Positions 63,809 to 64,000 of a DNA stretch of 64,000 nt are shown one piece after another (position 1 is the stretch's first letter; every line of letters begins with the position of its first letter). The stretch spans positions 1 through 64,000 of the forward strand of contig NZ_JALIQS010000003.1 in NCBI RefSeq assembly GCF_024704725.1, read 5' to 3'. The position numbers and the translations under genes are program-made. Source of the DNA: Shinella sp. CPCC 101442. GTDB lineage: Bacteria > Pseudomonadota > Alphaproteobacteria > Rhizobiales > Rhizobiaceae. The notes below the pieces were generated by a model. It was not told the origin of the DNA. It was given only the letters and a program-made list of their open reading frames with translations, and made no database searches.

Positions 63809-64000
63809 ATGTTGAATGCCATGACACAGATCGTGACGGTTTCGCCCACCACAGCCGCTTATGCCTCGCAGGGCATGAAGATGCAGACGCGCGCGAACAC
63901 GCTTTTCGAGGAGCGCATCCATAGCTGGAGCGAGGACGCGAAGACCCGTGGCGATGCCCGTGTGATCGCGGTGCTCAACGTCATACAGCCGCCCGCGCTC
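63809..64000 (+). CDS. Start of an unidentified gene, cut by the window edge
   Basis: A plus-strand frame from ATG 63809 (or 63821) stays open to the end of the window, at least 64 codons. The product starts MTQIVTVSPTTAAYASQG from the second start and goes on MQTRANTLFEERIHSWSEDA, with typical GC-rich codon use. I do not recognise the family. It is divergent from the AsnC-like gene, with about 200 bp between them. Confidence 0.55.
   Translation, partial: MLNAMTQIVTVSPTTAAYASQGMKMQTRANTLFEERIHSWSEDAKTRGDARVIAVLNVIQPPAL

Noticed and set aside
1-64000. CRISPR arrays, insertion sequences, prophage or integrase genes
   Set aside because: I looked for regularly spaced short repeats, transposase motifs and phage structural genes and found none; the only clear multi-copy elements are the RTX units and the thrS leader.

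Overview
The window reads as a chromosomal segment of an alphaproteobacterium, most likely a member of the Rhizobiaceae (Rhizobium/Agrobacterium/Ensifer/Shinella type). The signs are high GC, class I PHA synthase, ATP12-family F1-ATPase chaperone, DUF1489, BTLCP-type cysteine peptidase, PilZ proteins, an AaI-like aminotransferase next to hom and recJ, and a folE preceded by a structured leader. The assignment is inference from gene content, not from a search.

Layout. 1-3.5 kb: end of a tRNA-Glu and a large RTX/cadherin-like secreted protein with a 237-bp tandem repeat. 3.7-8.8 kb (minus): recJ, hom, an AlaC/DapL-type aminotransferase and a small lipoprotein. 8.9-15.6 kb (plus): phaC, sfsA, map, radC, sthA and a phosphatase/nuclease. 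15.6-20.8 kb: flavin reductase plus nitroreductase, a secreted protein, an acyltransferase and thrS. 20.8-25.4 kb is the accessory part: a duplicated thrS leader that now runs into a small membrane-protein gene; an AT-richer retron-like module (structured RNA with flanking inverted repeat, 44-residue membrane peptide, XRE regulator with an in-frame stop, reverse transcriptase with WVDD instead of YADD); and a serralysin-like M10 metalloprotease whose ends resemble those of the RTX protein at the left edge.

25.7-42.6 kb is mixed housekeeping: prmB, a small-subunit-type rRNA pseudouridine synthase, a frameshifted GAF/PilZ relic, DUF1697-yidD-scaffold operon, folE-hisI with a candidate THF-II riboswitch, patatin, CBS, rhomboid, PAS, PilZ, cysteine peptidase, D,D-carboxypeptidase, sdaA and a 33-residue membrane peptide with its own terminator. 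42.8-53.9 kb: membrane proteins, a MerR regulator with a readable operator/promoter, mgtE, a peptide-deformylase-like protein lacking metal ligands, tRNA-Leu(GAG), lipB, a site-2-protease-like protein, pccA, a DMT exporter and an HTH regulator.

53.9-64 kb: a formaldehyde-detoxification block (frmA ... fghA), a guanidine-II riboswitch driving sugE/gdx, DoxX, pccB (partner of pccA about 6 kb away), an rluC-HAD-ATP12 overlapping operon, a stand-alone Lrp/AsnC ligand-binding domain and the start of a gene cut by the window edge. Most of the window is ordinary core genome; the candidate undescribed system is the retron-like module at 21.8-23.55 kb and its unusual neighbour, the recycled thrS leader.
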